Counted from the first letter of the stretch, positions 38,601-53,100 are shown. The stretch: 64,000 nt of DNA from Axinella damicornis (GCA_963931865.1 OZ007505.1:20167139-20231138), one strand, 5' to 3'. Translations and numbers: made by a program. The notes: generated from the sequence alone by a model not told the origin.

Positions 38601-41600
38601 ATTCTTGTCATGCACAAATTCTTGCGGAATGGATGTTGGGAAATGCTAAGCAGGTATTCCCATAAGGACATTAAGCAGACACTGCAGAAATGTAGCCAAT
38701 CAAAAGCACCTTTCCATGCTCAGCTGGGGACAAAATCCTTCCAGGTGTTGGGTTTACTGAGATTAGAAGGCGCAGATAGCAAAATGGGCATGACATGACA
38801 ACTACTGTTCGCTATGGACTCCATCTTGTAACTCGCTCAACTTCTCGCGTACTTATCTCAGACCACTGAGTCGCATTCCGATGCCACATTAGTTAACTGC
38901 AAATCCGCAAAAGTTTTCTCCACCAAAGTCAATGTTTCAAGCAATTCGCAAAAGTTTTCTCCTCAAACTTCTACTCATAGAGTCACAGTGGAGCTCGGTA
39001 CAGAATGATGTACAGTCAGCATGCATACATAGATGAGAGATATATTATGTAGCTTGAAGAAGACAGAGGAACATCCGATCACTACAAACGTCAACAACTG
39101 GGAAGGGCAGGGCCGGGCCAGCTGAGGAGAGGGCTACAAGACATGGCTGACCCTCTGAGGGTTGCCCTGCTTCTTGTAAGCATTTGTAATGTGCGCTTGG
39201 TACACTCTGACCTACGTACGTACGCATTCAGAGATATGATCAACACTAGCGATTAACCAGTAACACTGAAACTTCAGTCATGATTGTTGGCGAACAGGTT
39301 TTATTTTTTTTCTTTATCTCATGATCACATGACCACATCAAAGACATTTCTTGGCATGCATTCCGAATAGCAACCTCACTCCTCAGGGCCGTAGGAGTAG
39401 GTGCGGCAGGTGCGGCGGCCGCCGGACCAATAATATGTTCAGTCTCGCTAGCAAGTTGTTGAATCTTGCAGTTTCATCCCAAGATTGCACCAGAAACGAT
39501 CTCAGAAGGTCTAAAATTCAAAATTTTCCTGGGGGAGGGCACCCAGACCCCCCTATGTGATGCGCTTCGCTCGCTTGCTACACTTCTCGGTTGGCACGCT
39601 GTGCGCGCCATGCCATTGCGCCGCCACGATTTCATCGCTCAAATATGCAAAGCGCTCTCCGCCTGACCAAACTAACATTGCTTCCTATGGGCCTGCACCT
39701 GGAAGGAGAAATCTCTCATGAAGCCTTGTGCCTTGTCATACGTACTCTCACCACATCTTGCATAAATATACAGGTGGACTCGGGTTGCTTCCACCAGCAC
39801 GTACTGAACTAAGGCTGTCAACTAAAATTCTTGCGTGCTGATTAATCGCTGCACATGCGCAATTCATTACCTCATGCTCATGGTGGTGACAAGATGGCTG
39901 AGAGCTCTGCTAGTTCTAGCTCAGGTGCCATACAGCAAACATTGGTCCAGCGGTAGCCGGGTCTGCTGGATCTGTTCTACTGCGAACACAGGAACTGAGA
40001 GTCAAGCTGGCTGAAGCTGTCCAGCATTTTCAAACTTCTCATTTAGTACTCAAGTAGTCAATTGGTCGTGTAGCTATTAGTCAATTAGTCGACTAGGGAC
40101 ATTCCCTAGTCATGCGAGCCCAACACGTGTGTGATCTCCCATACTGCCAATCACAGTTGAAGTGAGCCAATGAGAAGACAAACATACTCATAACTCAACC
40201 ACTGAGGTGCATTTTGCACACCAAAAGCAATCAGTGATTGAGAAGACAATGACGTCATAATATGGCTGGTTAGCTAATGGTCATATTTGAATAGTCTTAC
40301 ATCACCATTATGTGTGCCATAATGTTCCAAACATCCAAAGGAGGACATTACTTTACATGGATGATGTTAAGTTATAATTATGAGGTAAACATGTTTGTCC
40401 GTCCAACACATGACCATTATACTGCATGCAAATTGCATCCCATTCTGAAATCACTGCATCCATCTACGACCAACAGGAACAAACAGCGTGTCTGTATTGA
40501 CTGGACACAAGTAAATTCACTTCTCAACAGGCACATATGACTATCCTTTAGTTCCCTTAGTGCCTATTCATGCCCACTCCCACAGTATTCATGTCGCCAT
40601 TATCACACTCTCGGCTTGTTTGTACATAGATCGCCATCAGCATGTGCACTACACACCGCATTGAAAGGGGGAAGGGGGCAGTATTCTGTGTGGATACTAC
40701 TGTTTACCAGTTGCCCAGGCAACTGGGGTCAGCAGAAGGTGACCTAATGACTTGATTATTCTTCAGGGATGTGTTTACTCAAGGTCAATAGGACAGATGG
40801 CCATGTAGGAGGAAACCATCCCTAAACACAGGTATTGACAAAACAAGCAGAGCAACAAAAGCTCAGAGGAGAAGGAAGCATATTTGGGAGGTACTTATTG
40901 TTGGCTGTCCAGTGAGAATTTTAGCCAATGATCATCTTTAAAAATCCAAAGAACTACCACCGTATAGCGGGAAATTTTTGTAGCTGCACATTTTTGTATA
41001 AACGGCTGAAATGCCTTCAGAAAACTTTTTCGTATTTATAATTTTCGTATGTGCCTGTGCATTGCCACGCCCCCAGCATTACACGTACGTAACATGTCGA
41101 TGGTGTCGTACTCGCCGATTGTGGCTGCTCAGTGAACTTGGCTTACTTTCATCAGTCGTACTTCCCACTAGCCTCGTTCCCAGGCCTTCCACACCTCCAG
41201 CTTTTGATCGCTTCCAGTATGCAAAAACGGAGGGGGAAGGCCTGGGGAATCTTCTCACGTGATACGCGACACGACCGTCGTACATCGTCACGCCTAAAAT
41301 CAACAGTCAAAGACATGTACGAGACCGATCTTGCATTCTGCGCTAGCTACGAAGATGGGACAAGCGCCAACTGAGAGCTACACAGAGCGTATGAAGCATA
41401 CCCAGGCTACAAGGCATGACTCCAAAGGGCTGCCGAGTGACAAACATGAAAATGCCCAGCTATGCCCCCGCTTTTATCATCGCAGGCTAGGGTGTAGATG
41501 CATGGGTCCATTCATGTCTGCAAACTTGTTCAAAGGCTAGAAAATGCCATCGCTTGCCACATTCGATTGCTCATTCAAAAATTCAACTGTTGTTTTTATT

Positions 41601-44600
41601 TTCGTATCTCGAGGTTCATACGAACTATACGAAAATTTGCACCATACAAAAATTTCCCGCTATTTGGTAACAACTATTTATGCAGTTTCTGAAGACACTC
41701 GTTGCACACAATAAATGCAAGAAATATTAATGTTCAACTTTACAAGTACGTAGTTTTCAGTTCCACCATTATCATTATAGTGACAGGAGTAGTCGGACTC
41801 TGCTATATTATGACCCCTGTATAATTATGCTAGACAATTCCCAGGTGGAGCAGAAACCTTAGCCCGCCACCAACACCACAACAGAATTATCGTCATAGAC
41901 GCATCAACCTTCTAAGCTGCCATAGAACTCACCCTTACAACATTACTCTGTCCACATGCTGATCTTGGCTTCATGGCTAATGACATTGTGTACACATAAC
42001 CAATTGAATTATCAGCCAAATTTAATGTTCCCCAAATTTATCACTATAATTACTATTTTTAAGTCGTCCCCTCCCATCCAGTGTAAATTCCCACACTAAT
42101 ATCAGAAATGCCATATTCTCTCAACTTGCTACTATTAGCTGGTCTAATTGACAATGTAGCCTCATTCCCAGGCTCTCCCACTTGCGAACAAAAAGTAAGC
42201 GATGAAAAGCTGGGCGATGGCCTGGGGAAATGAGGCTACTAACAGTGTACATACGTTCCCTTTCAATGGACCGGTATTGCTCCCTATGGTGGAACAACAC
42301 TGTCGGTAAATGTTTTCTTGATAGCCTTTTCATACTAAGTTCATTAACTAGATGCAGCTATATATAAATATTCATGATGCCTTCGGGTCAACAACTTGTT
42401 TGTTTCCCTGCAGTATTTATAGCCCAATGATCATGTTTGTTTGCTGACGTTTCAGATTCTATTAGCTATGAATAATGCATTGTTATTATGATAATCCATG
42501 GTTCAACCTACACATCACAATAGACATGCACAGTGCACACAACCTCATTTTTGTACACCGGCAACAATGCCACTGACTAGTTGAAGATGTCTCCACCTAC
42601 CTGCATATGGAACTGCTAGCATGTAGTGGGCTGCAGCTGTTTATGTCCATCTCAATACCTTTCTCATCATACACTGCTGGCATTGTGTACTTCATTATTG
42701 TGTACTTCATTAGTTTTTGGAATCCCCACCTGTCCCTTCTTCTTCCCACCCACCACCATCACAGCAGCCCTGGGAGCCCTAGGAATCACCGTCTCCAGCA
42801 TGTGCTGCTTCACTCCTAGGAGAGGAGGGCGGAGAGCAGTGAGGAGCAACAGGGAGGAGAGCAGAGAGGAGTAAGAGGGAAGAGGAAAGGAGAGGAGAGA
42901 GGAGAGGAGAGAGGAGCAAGAGAGAAGAGGAAGGGAGAGGAGGGAAGAGAGCAGAGACGAGCAAGAGAGAAGAGGAAATGATCTAGTACAAGACTATTGG
43001 ACTTGAACAGTGAAAATGGTCACTTAAAAAATTATATCATAATGTACAATTGAAGATCAAAAGTCAGGATTTGATACAATATTATAATGCACTAAAATGC
43101 AAGCATGTGAGCTAGTGTGATAACTGCTACAGCAGGGGGGTCTTGGTCATTGTCATGGTTACACGTACACAGCGATTTCCACTTCACAACTCCTGATACA
43201 ACATTCCACAAAGGAAAAGCCAAACACTATCTCCATAGCCTGGTGGGTTTATAGAAGTTGTTCTTCCTGTATAGTGAATTCATCTCTATGACTTTAACAC
43301 TAATTCACACTCTTTCCACTTCACTAACTGTATCGTCATACGACACAACATAAAAAGCAAGCTTTGGAGAGAGAGAATAATCCACAGAAAAAATTCTGGG
43401 ACCAGCTGGGATTCGAACCCAGCTGGTCCCAGAATTTTTTCTGTGGATTATTCTCTCTCTCCAAAGCTTGCATCCAACACCTGCCTGCATAGAACCTGAC
43501 GCACAACATAAAAAGGTAAACCAAAGAATGATTATGTAAATACATTCCGCACAAAATCATTTTTATTACGATGTACAGGCAGAATTAAACAAATTCATCA
43601 TACCAATCTGTAATAGCTAGTACATTATGCAAAACATCACCAACCAGCGTGATTCACAACAAAGGGTTACTGTTTTTGCTTTGTGGGATTTCAAGTTGAT
43701 AATAATTTTCTCTGCTTTTTGCACATGAAATATTACTGTCTCCTAAGCTCCTACTTTGCTCTGCCTCCCAACACCATAAGGAGGACCTTCCATTCACAAC
43801 ATATTCACACCACACCATATTTGCATTCCAATGGAGTGTGTGACACTTGACTCAACTAGAGTCATTGCTGGTCTCAAAGGAGGCCCAGTGCTTCCCAGAG
43901 GTGATACTATCTCAGGCCAGCCTTTTCCCATTGACCCTGTCTGGCCTCTGTTGTTTTGTGCTCTGTGTACCCTCTCCCCTGCCTGCCCTCTTCCCTGCCT
44001 GCCCTCTTCCCTGCCTGCCCTCTTCCCTGCCTGCCCTCTTCCCTGCCTGCCTGACAAGACAGACATGTTCTTGCATAACAGTTATCAGTCCCATGTAGAA
44101 ATCAGAGTTAGCAATATCGGATAATATTGTTGTTGCACCATAGCTTAACTCCTGTGGTATCGGTATGGCATAGTAGCAGGTTGCTGATCAGCACATACGT
44201 AGTAAAGTCAGAAAGTCTCCTCCCGGCAGGGTTTTCAATGAGATTGTGCAATACAAAAGCACATCACACTATATGTACTTCATCATGCCCACTGATTTGC
44301 TACAACCTGACAGTGAATCTGATTCAGTGTGAACTATGCACTGTACCCTCAATGAATGGGGTACAGAATGCATCTCCAGGCTCCTATATGGGAACAGTGC
44401 TCTTTATAGGACCCTTCAGAGAACCATGCAGCTCCCGTGAGCCTACCTTCCAGTAACCTTCCTTCGGCAGTCTGACATACACACGTGTCTGGGCTAACCA
44501 CATCAAGAAGAGCAACCTGTTAGTGAAATCAGCACAATTTGAATTACTCCGAGTTTACACAAGGTCACAGAGTTACAATAATGCATGCATGAAGTGTGTT

Positions 44601-47148
44601 GATTGTTTCGATTGCACTTGGCAATTTTCTTCAGGCATATGTACAAACACAGAGTATGGCACATTTATAGCAAAAAAGTCAATGATGATGCAACTGCTAC
44701 GGAAGAAACACAAATAGCCTTGTTCTGTCACATGCACAATAGGTGTGAAACAGGAAGTCCATTTGGAGTGGCCAATCGTACGCCCATGCACCTGCAGGCC
44801 CAGGAAGCTGTTTAGCAGGATGAAAAGTGGTCTGATTCATTCACTTCTGGACTGAGGTGTCATTTGCCAAGTCCTATGGCTTGGGTGAAGTGGGGTAATC
44901 CTATTAACAGCCTAGGTACCTGGCTATGAATATTACTAATTGCAAGTGGTAAGTAAGTGTGTATACACTGACACACTTCCAAAATTCACACACATCATCA
45001 ATTGAAACATAATAAACATGTATAGTATCCAGTGTGAGCACACTGCATGCATTATAGCCTCTGAGGAGAGTGAGATATCTGAGTGTCAGTACGGTCACCA
45101 GTTGCAGAAGTTGGTTGTTGGCACCAGTCTAGCTAGATCAGGCACAGGTGGTCATATCAGTGTAACTTTTCAGCCATTCTTTCCTGATTTCGTTTATTGC
45201 TCTTTGCTTTGTCTTCTGTACATTTGATACCTCCTCAGCCTCGTTCCCCGTAAACGCTTCCTTCTGCCATTGAGTATTAATTAAGTACGAATTTGATACA
45301 TTTCATACATTATATCGCATGTGCCAGGTATGACATCTGGAAGTGTATGTTTCACATGTTGTTATGCATGTACCAGGTTTACGGTATGGGGGACATTTCA
45401 ACACCACTCAACTACTACTGATGCGGGCTTGCTCACAATCATCACAAGTGTTGAGATTCGCTGTCAATGAATACGGTGTTTTTTGATAGCATGCAGGGAA
45501 GTACAAATAACTAGTGATCAAAAGGCTTTATAAAGCTGTAACACCATGCACATACTCAATGATTGGGTAAATCATGGTCTACAAAGCAGTAACACCACGC
45601 ACATGGCAAGAAAGTTGCCCTTAATACGCACCAACCTTAGTGTTGTAGAATTTCCCCTTCCTGTACTTCTGGTCCACTACTCTCACTCTCAAGTTAGAAG
45701 CCATCCAACACTTCTCCTTAGACAAACCAGAGCTCTGAGCAGCATTTGAAGTCTTTGTACCTTTTGATGGTTGCCTCAGGCCACCACCTTCAGCAGAACG
45801 ATATTCAGGGCCACTAGTTCTCACTTTGGAGCTTCTGTCTTCATACTTCATCTTTTTTGAGGGGCTCTCAGAGAAGCCGACGCGAGACTCTTGGCCTCTC
45901 TCCTTCTTCAACTTTCTACCACTGTCTGACGACTCTCTGACTACATCGTCACTAATCGATCCATACACTGGTTGGCTGGTGACACTACTTTCATGTCTGG
46001 GAGAGGGCAATCCAAAAAAATAGCAAGATCACTTTCAGAATGTGAACACACAACATTACATAACCTAAAGATTGTGCAACTACCCTCTGAAGACAAATAG
46101 AACTCCAAACAAGGGGACCTAGGGGGGCCCCAGCTAGGAGGCCCCAGGGGCCAAGGGGCTACCTTGATGGCTAGCTGCCTCAGCTATTCACTGCCAATAA
46201 ACAGGGTAGCTGGCTGCTTGCATCAAAGCAGCTAAGACAAAGCGATTGACCACCAGTAGCGTCAAGCAGACGTTCTATGTCCATGAATGGCTGAGAGCTC
46301 TTGGGACAAGCAATGGAGCATGGTACCAATGGGATTCACTACGTACCGACCATGCAAACACCTTTCACATACCAAGTACCCATGCATGGTGTCCAGCATA
46401 CCCTTGGGATTCTGTAGACTCCACATTGAGCAACTGGTTGCACATAGCAATATCCAAGTAGAGAGGGTACGTACATCCGATTTCAGACCGACCACTAACC
46501 TATCCCCGTTTTTCTTCCTGACAAGGCCATACTGCTTCCCCCCTTTGTTGTCATGGCAATCACTCTCTGGCCCCCTCTCACGGCTCCTGTATTTACTCTC
46601 ACTGACCACTTCAAGACGATGCTGACTGAAGCCAACGCTCTGAGGGAGAGAGGGAAGAAGGAGCCCTCCTCACGTCAGTACACACCTGGTAGGTAGGTTA
46701 TTAACAGGCACTCACGAACAGGAATGCTACTGCATAAAGTCATGTCACAAATCGAGTCCAAGAACTATTACTTGTGAGTGTGTATGTGGCATGTGCGAAA
46801 ATCAATAAGTAAGGACCATGTTACATATATTTTTGGGAATCCAATTTCATAGCCTAAAATCATTCTACGTAGACGTCTTCTTGGACACACACACACAAAC
46901 ACGTGGAGCTAGTGAAATGCTACTAGTCTATGCTAACAGCCACAGGTGCCCAGCAACACGTTTATTTACATTCCTACATGTAGCCAAAGCCTCCATTCAG
47001 GTGCCTTGATCTGTCAACATATTCACAACTGGATACAGTTACAAGTGCAATAAGCAGAGTCATAGACCGATGTGTTGATATGGCAAGTTTAAACTTACAG
47101 GTCAACCCATGTCCATGGTCTCTTATGCCAACAATGTTGCCGGCTGGA
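35665..47148 (-). CDS. GPKOW: G-patch and KOW motif protein (C-terminal part; N-terminus not located)
   Basis: GPKOW (yeast Spp2 counterpart) is a nuclear spliceosome factor that uses its G-patch to act with the helicase DHX16/Prp2. Exons recognised in transcript order: 47148-47099 (SPAGNIVGIRDHGHGLT, KOW1-like), 46639-46500 (HRLEVVSESKYRSRE and linker), 45996-45636 (basic linker, then NLRVRVVDQKYRKGKFYNTK), 44516-44448 (LLDVVSPDTCVCQTAEGR), 42815-42730 (MLETVIPR, VMVVGGKKKGQ, KOW2), 35793-35665 (ILEQDRSAATAVVEL, LEFDDICEYIGEVEDM, TAG). The last four match the human C-terminal half block by block and join in phase. One short exon between the first two is missing, since direct joining would create a stop. 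The G-patch and start codon were not found to the right, so they are unrecognised or outside. The last intron is about 6.9 kb. Confidence 0.85.
36318..36412. repeat. Foldback of the AGCCTCGTTCCCAGG family
   Basis: The arms TAGCCTGGTTCCCAGGCCTC and GAGGCCTGGAAACGAGGCTA surround a second inner hairpin (GTGGAGGATT...CTCCACAG). It is in the long GPKOW intron and six bases from the next copy. Confidence 0.85.
36418..36496. repeat. Foldback of the AGCCTCGTTCCCAGG family
   Basis: TAGCCTCGTTCCCAGGCCC pairs with GGGCCTGGGAACAAGGCTA. The loop contains the core AAGCGATGGAAAGCTG shared with copies at 42157 and (approximately) 21811. Confidence 0.88.
36735..36809. repeat. Foldback of the AGCCTCGTTCCCAGG family
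   Basis: TAGCCTTGTTCCCAGGCCCG and CGGGCCTGGGAACAAGGCTA are perfect inverse arms of about 23 bp, enclosing a smaller GGCGAGGAGAAAACGGCTCTCCTCC hairpin. It is in the GPKOW intron. Confidence 0.9.
36900..40950. other. Long GPKOW intron, central part
   Basis: There is no recognisable gene on either strand. Short open frames (for example 37023-37259 and 38122-38361) look like chance or decayed mobile sequence. Near 39370-39560 there is a hAT-like fragment with GTGCGGCAGGTGCGGCGGCC and GGGGGAGGGCACCCAGACC segments. Confidence 0.5.
40955..41669. mobile_element. MITE with AT-rich inverted ends, carrying a nested foldback
   Basis: The left end ACCGTATAGCGGGAAATTTT and the inverse right end ACCAAATAGCGGGAAATTTT are imperfect terminal repeats. 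Subterminal TTCGTAT and ATACGAA motifs occur on both sides. The interior includes a foldback-family arm (TAGCCTCGTTCCCAGGCC at 41169), so one element inserted into the other. The termini resemble those of 1923-2506. Confidence 0.6.
42157..42238. repeat. Foldback of the AGCCTCATTCCCAGG family
   Basis: TAGCCTCATTCCCAGGC pairs with GCCTGGGGAAATGAGGCTA. The loop contains AAGCGATGAAAAGCTGGG, the family core. Confidence 0.85.
42818..42975. repeat. Polypurine tract adjoining a GPKOW acceptor
   Basis: About 150 bp of GAGGA/GAGAG repeats begin at the acceptor of exon 42815-42730. In the transcript they form a long CU-rich pyrimidine tract. Confidence 0.85.
43357..43471. repeat. Perfect 54-bp inverted repeat with tRNA T-arm-like tip
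   Basis: Arms 43357-43410 and 43418-43471 are exact inverse complements around a 7-base loop ATTCGAA. The tip CTGGGATTCGAACCCAG resembles a tRNA T-arm/B box. It lies in a GPKOW intron and either strand would fold into a long, fully paired hairpin. Confidence 0.95.
43973..44053. repeat. Minisatellite of about 15 bp
   Basis: Five tandem copies of CCCTGCCTGCCCTCTT lie in the GPKOW intron between exons 44516-44448 and 42815-42730. Confidence 0.85.
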
Positions 47149-50100
47149 CTCAAGATAGATCCCCAGTCAGATGGGACAGAACATGACATTGCAAAATCAC
47201 ACGGTTAAAACGTACGTAGCATGCTCTACGTATGTACTCAGCCCCAACAGCAGACTACACCAAGGTGCTCGATCTGTAAATAATCAACGGACTATTATGA
47301 ACTACAACTGCAAATATTGACGAACCAGCTGAAGGTGCCCCGGCTAAATATACATGGACTTCCTAAGTGCCACAAATGCACAGCCTGTACTTACGTAAGA
47401 GTTCACGTGGGATACCTGATTTTACACCGTGCACATGCTGTATCCCATATGGACTGAAGTTCCTCTATATATCTAAGTCTTCGTTTACTGTACTGTGCCA
47501 TTTCCGTTATCGTTATTGGTGTGTTTTTGTAAATTCACATGTCTCATAAGCTCTCATGAGCACCCACTATCCAACTGTCTCCACTAATTCAGCTAACACG
47601 TCAGACACAAAATGACCGCAGACTAGATTCCTTGCTCAACACAAAGAACTCCATGGTAACATTTTTGAGCAAGTGATAAGCAAAAAGATTATCAAATCAG
47701 GGGACATTGTTGTCTGCAGGCACCAAAGGATCCACCACCACAACGTCAGCACCAGCAGGACAATCTCACAGCACTAGCAGCAGTGTAATTTAATCTTACA
47801 ATGGCAGCAGCCGTAACTCAATTTTCAAAAAACCCCAAGCAGTTCTCACAGTGTCCAGACAGTAGTCCAGATGGCTGCAAGTGACACTGCACCTTGCACG
47901 AGATACCCTTACCTCAATAGAATCAACATTCTTGGTCAGGATTTTTTTGAGTTGACAGACAGCTAGGAGGACCAAGGCCAAGGCAGTTGTTCCACTAATC
48001 ATAACAGCACACAAACCACACTCTTTTGATGTACGTACAAGTTATGGAACGACTGAAACGACATCTTGGAGCAGCTCAAGCCCAACAGGCCGAGGGAGCA
48101 GAACACTACAGTGTGCTGAAGGGCTCAAGAGGCTGAAAATTATCTCCTGAAATGACTCAACAAGTTAAAGACATGAACCATGAACAGTTGCGACAACAAG
48201 GACGGAGACCTCACATGGACCTTTGAGGTTGATTGTCACATGGACTGACCCCTTCAATGACTGACTACATTTGTGACTGACTACGTGTGTGACTGCTTCG
48301 CAAAATGTAGCATCTCATTCAGGTGCCTCTTATTGGGTTCAGATCACACTCTTCCCTTGACAGGTGTGCATTTATATCACAAGCACGTACGACATAATCC
48401 GTACAACCGGAAACACAAATCTCAATATGGCTGCTGGGAACGTGACAGTTTACAAGTGTAATGTGATAATTTACAAGTGTCACGTGACAATCTAGAAGAG
48501 TCATGTGAGTGTCATGTGACAGTTTCAACCTCATGAATGGATGATGCACTTGCATCATCACTGTGATGTCGTGGGGGACAACAGAGCACTAGTCAGAACT
48601 CGATTGAGTTTCAGCTACGACTAACCTTGACCTTTATAAAGTTCTGAAATATCTGCTATTCATTAAGGAAACCGATACCAACTCTCTTGATGCTCGAGAT
48701 TAGCAACCGATCACAATGAATATGACTAGCTTTCAAACATATACCCATCTTGGATTGTGTCTGTGGACAATGATACTTGTAAGAGTCCTCCTTGTGCCAG
48801 CAAATAAAGTAACTTGAGAGATATGTAGTTCTAGCTCAACTGAGGGCATGCCAGGCATGGTACCCCATTGTTGATCACATGTGCGGGAGAGGTGTCACTC
48901 GACAGTGCAAAAAAACACTGACTTTGGGGGTCAAAATTACACAGCAGTTTGACTAATTTCAGGGTCAGTCCATGCAGAGTAAGGAGCTCATTGACATTCA
49001 AGGCAAATGTTTACTTCTCATCTTAATCACAACAACTATCTGATGTTTGCAAGCAAACAAAACAAGCAGGACTAAGAGTGCAAGAATGCACACAAGGTTC
49101 GGAGTTCATAGCCGTGGTAACTTCTACAGAACACTTTACTGAAGTGGTGGTGTTTCAAAGAGGGGTGGATCAGCCAGGCGTACAGCACACTCAACTATGG
49201 AGTATAACCGCTAGCTCCAGAGCCCCTCCCCGTCCCCATGTCCTAAAGAGCCAAACACTTCACAACACGAGGCCTTTATCAGTTGACCGCCAAAACACGC
49301 AAGGACGACAATGGCCGTAGCAACACATTGGAGATATTCATCAATGGCCCTTAGGAGAAAGTAGAGCAGCAAGTCATAGCAGTTGATGTGATTATCTCAG
49401 CAAGTATTCATCAGCATGAATAGCATCCTTAGCATCCCTCTCATCTCTGAATACCTTTTGTTATCCACTTGTATATCAACAACAGCATACCAGCAGCATC
49501 ATGTGTTACCTCCAGGCACATAATCAGGTGGCAGTAGCAACATTAAAATTATAAGGATGATATCCCAACATATGAGAAGCAGCTGCAACATACCTGCATA
49601 CGGACTATATTCTTGACCAATCAGAGGGCCACATTTGGCCTCGAGACAGGAAGTGAAAGTGCTTAAATTATGAGCATAGAATTGTGAGTGGTACTCACCT
49701 GGTATATCATTCCACAAAATTAAAAGACACAGCACATCTTCTATCTATAATGAGAGGAAGCACCTCCGAATCATATTATGCGGAGCTACCTTAGTAAGTA
49801 GCATTGCAGCAGTCTCATTCCCAACCTACAAATGTACAGTGTGAAACAGGGCTGAAACGAATGCCATTTGAATTGGATCCTCAATCCGGATATCATATGG
49901 AGAAGTTTCAGCCTAAAACGGACATTCACTGCTCGGAGGTGAGAATTACTACAAGCCTTCAAGTTTCATGGTGAAAATTAAATTCGCGCGCGCCGGGTCA
50001 CACATGTATGCGGCCACTCGCGGGAGATCAAAAGCTTTTGTAATCCGTAATTACTTCCGGCTTGTCATAATAAGCTGTCCTGAGAATGGCTAGCTCGAGA

Positions 50101-53100
50101 CAAGCCGCCTTCGGATCTGTTCTTCATGATTTCGAAAAGGAAGAAGCAATGTACTACATGCAAGGATTTAAACACACCACAGCTATATAGCGCTTACCGA
50201 GAGCTCAGATGATGCACACGAACCCGAACAGCCTCATGGCGATCGAATGAGTCAGCTAAATACGCTTACTTGGTTATAGCCAGGGTCACCACAGTAGCTC
50301 CGACATAAGCCACGCAAGTAGTAGCCGTAGCAGTAGCCGTTTCCTCTTTCCCAGCGCACGTAACACCTGGCTCTAGGGCCGACAAAAGTCCTGAAATGAC
50401 GGTCCGGCAACTTGGTATACAGTCTGTAGTCACAGTGAACACTTTCAAAGCCAAAAGTACGAGCTTTATTTTCAAACAAGGCGCATAAACCGCACACCAT
50501 CAAAATCGTCGCACTTTCAAGATTCTAACGCTTGCCTCACCTTTTTGATCTTACTTACGTTTTTTTAGATACACGCACGAATTCATCGGAGTGTTAAGTG
50601 TTCTGGGACACCCCCTATAGTTAATGTATGGCAAGTAGGAGTGACATCACTGCATACTTCTTCCAAAGTACGAGGATTAACATGGTTCAATTTTGTCTTA
50701 ATTGGTATCAAATGAAAGCTAATAGCTTGGAGAAGACAGATTTTGCTTCACCTTTTTAATGTATGTAAACTTTAAAAAGATTTAGGGCAAAATATACCAA
50801 AATGATAGCCTTTTTTCACTACCTTGGGGCTATTTTACACCTTGAAGGTGCGAGTTGCAGCAAATGTCCTCAAACTTCTTCATATGCCTACAGATACTTC
50901 CCTCAATCCAGTTAACCTATGGGTAGTTTTATATTCATCACTAACTTGAGCTCACAAGCACAGTTAGGCCAGCGGAAATTATGCTCGGAATAATTTTGGT
51001 ATGTTTAGGCGTAGGGAATAATGTGGGAATACTCAAAGATATACGGGAAAAATTATTGGCACGTGATGTGTCCAGAATACCTCGACCCTTGCGCTCTATA
51101 TAGTCAGCAGAGGAATGTGACAAGCCTGGGCCCAGTAGGCCGGCTGGCAGTGGCAACGGGCCTGTTGATGCTTTCACTGATATTACTGAAGACACAATTT
51201 TTAATCAAATTCTTGAGAATAATCCCCTGAGGCCTGAGCACAGTCCTGTCTTCACACAGCCAACAGGCTTTCATTATCTGGTCTGGGACATACCTTATCA
51301 TTACTCATACCTCAAAATCCCCTGTTGCATATACAAAAAATTGACTACCATATATGGTCATTATAATAATTATGTAACTTGCAACCAAATGAACTTGTAA
51401 TTACCTTCCAACAACACTATCCGGATACAGATACAAGTTTTACAAACGGATATTTGTTTCAGCTCTAGCGTGAAAAGGTATAGTAATGGTGTCAATGGCA
51501 GGGAGGATTGAAAAACCTCATCTTCAGAATGACATGAGTACATTCAGTGCATGGCCTGCACACAGTACAGTCAACCCTACCAACTACATGTGCAGTTAGT
51601 TATCCGCGGGCATCATTACTTCCCAGTGTTACCCTGAGCTCAATACACAATAAAGTCATCGCTACCTACGACGCTTCCCATGTGACAAAACAGATGAGAT
51701 GCTCATTTCCATTTCACAATCGTGCGGACCAGAAGAGTATGGGAACGCGGTACTGCTGACTAACTGGGATATACCGGTATCACACTGTTTGTCGCAGTGC
51801 CGAAAGGTTCACCTTTGTTTAGCAGATGGATGATAACTGTGTATATCAATTATGAATTATTGACGAAGACTCATCGCATACCAGATCTCACAAGAGCTTG
51901 CTGCTAGAGACTATCTCTGTAAAGGTGTGAAAGGGGAGTACCTCAGAGAGAAGAGCATAACACAAAAACCAATGTTTCCATAGCTCAAGAAGCTGGGCTA
52001 TCGTTCAAAAATTCATAAGTGGATATGAATCTCAAATTTCGAATTTCACATGAGTTTCTCGATGCTGAATCAGCTCACGCCCACTCAATACGGTTCACCT
52101 CTGCATGAATGATTGTGTACAATGATGTTGAACGGTGTGTGTTAAGAGTATAGTGTACTCAGTGCATCAGATCAGCTTGCACGTTAAGAGCATTCTCAAG
52201 CATTAGTCCTGCCTCTGTATCCACAGCAAACCAATATCTCAGCAGTAGGCATAACAGGCACTTGAGATGGCATCCGCTCTTGAAGCCACTAAGAAGAATC
52301 ATTAGACGGGCTATCTAAACTGGTAGCTTGTCAAAGGAGCCTGCACACGCTAGGGGAGGAACCAGCAGAGATTTCCCATGATGTTGACCTGGGTACAGGA
52401 AATTCCAGAGGGTTCAGGGGATGCCAAGTGGCTGTGAGTGGGATAGCACTTGAGACAAGACCACCACATGTAGGGTTTCAGAAGTGTGGTCAGTAGGCCT
52501 AGCCTCAAAATTTCTGCATCCAATTTAACCAAGCTTTGATCCCAAGTGGCATACTTGACATCAAGTATGTTAAGTCAAGTATGTTAAGTACGTTTTGTTC
52601 TCACAAGAGCTGAAGCCCAGTGCATGGTCACTTACTATAGCCTCAGTCCCATACCAAACAACCACAGTGTGGTAAGTAGGCCTAGCCTCACAAAATCTCT
52701 GCATCAATTTCCAAGCTTTTGATCCCAAGCGCTATACCTAACATCATGGTTCTTTAGCACATAAAGCCTGTGGTTACTTAGTCTCCTATCTGCATGTTTG
52801 TCATTGCCATGGCAAGGAATTCTAATGCATCTGAGGGAAATGATGGAGGTTTGCATACCACTACTGATGACCGGCCAACCACTACTGTGTTAGCTAGAGT
52901 TGGAGGAATCACTCGCTCAATTGCTGACTGAAACTGCAACTGCAATCGACATCACTACTGCCCTCTCTCCAAAGCCAACTTCCTGTACAAGTGGGGTAGA
53001 AATCATTCTGCAAGTTGATGGAGTGTAGATCCAAGCTGCCACTCATCATGCCAGCTTGGGTAGAACCCTGTGTACGGTCCTCATTGTGATGTGAATACAA

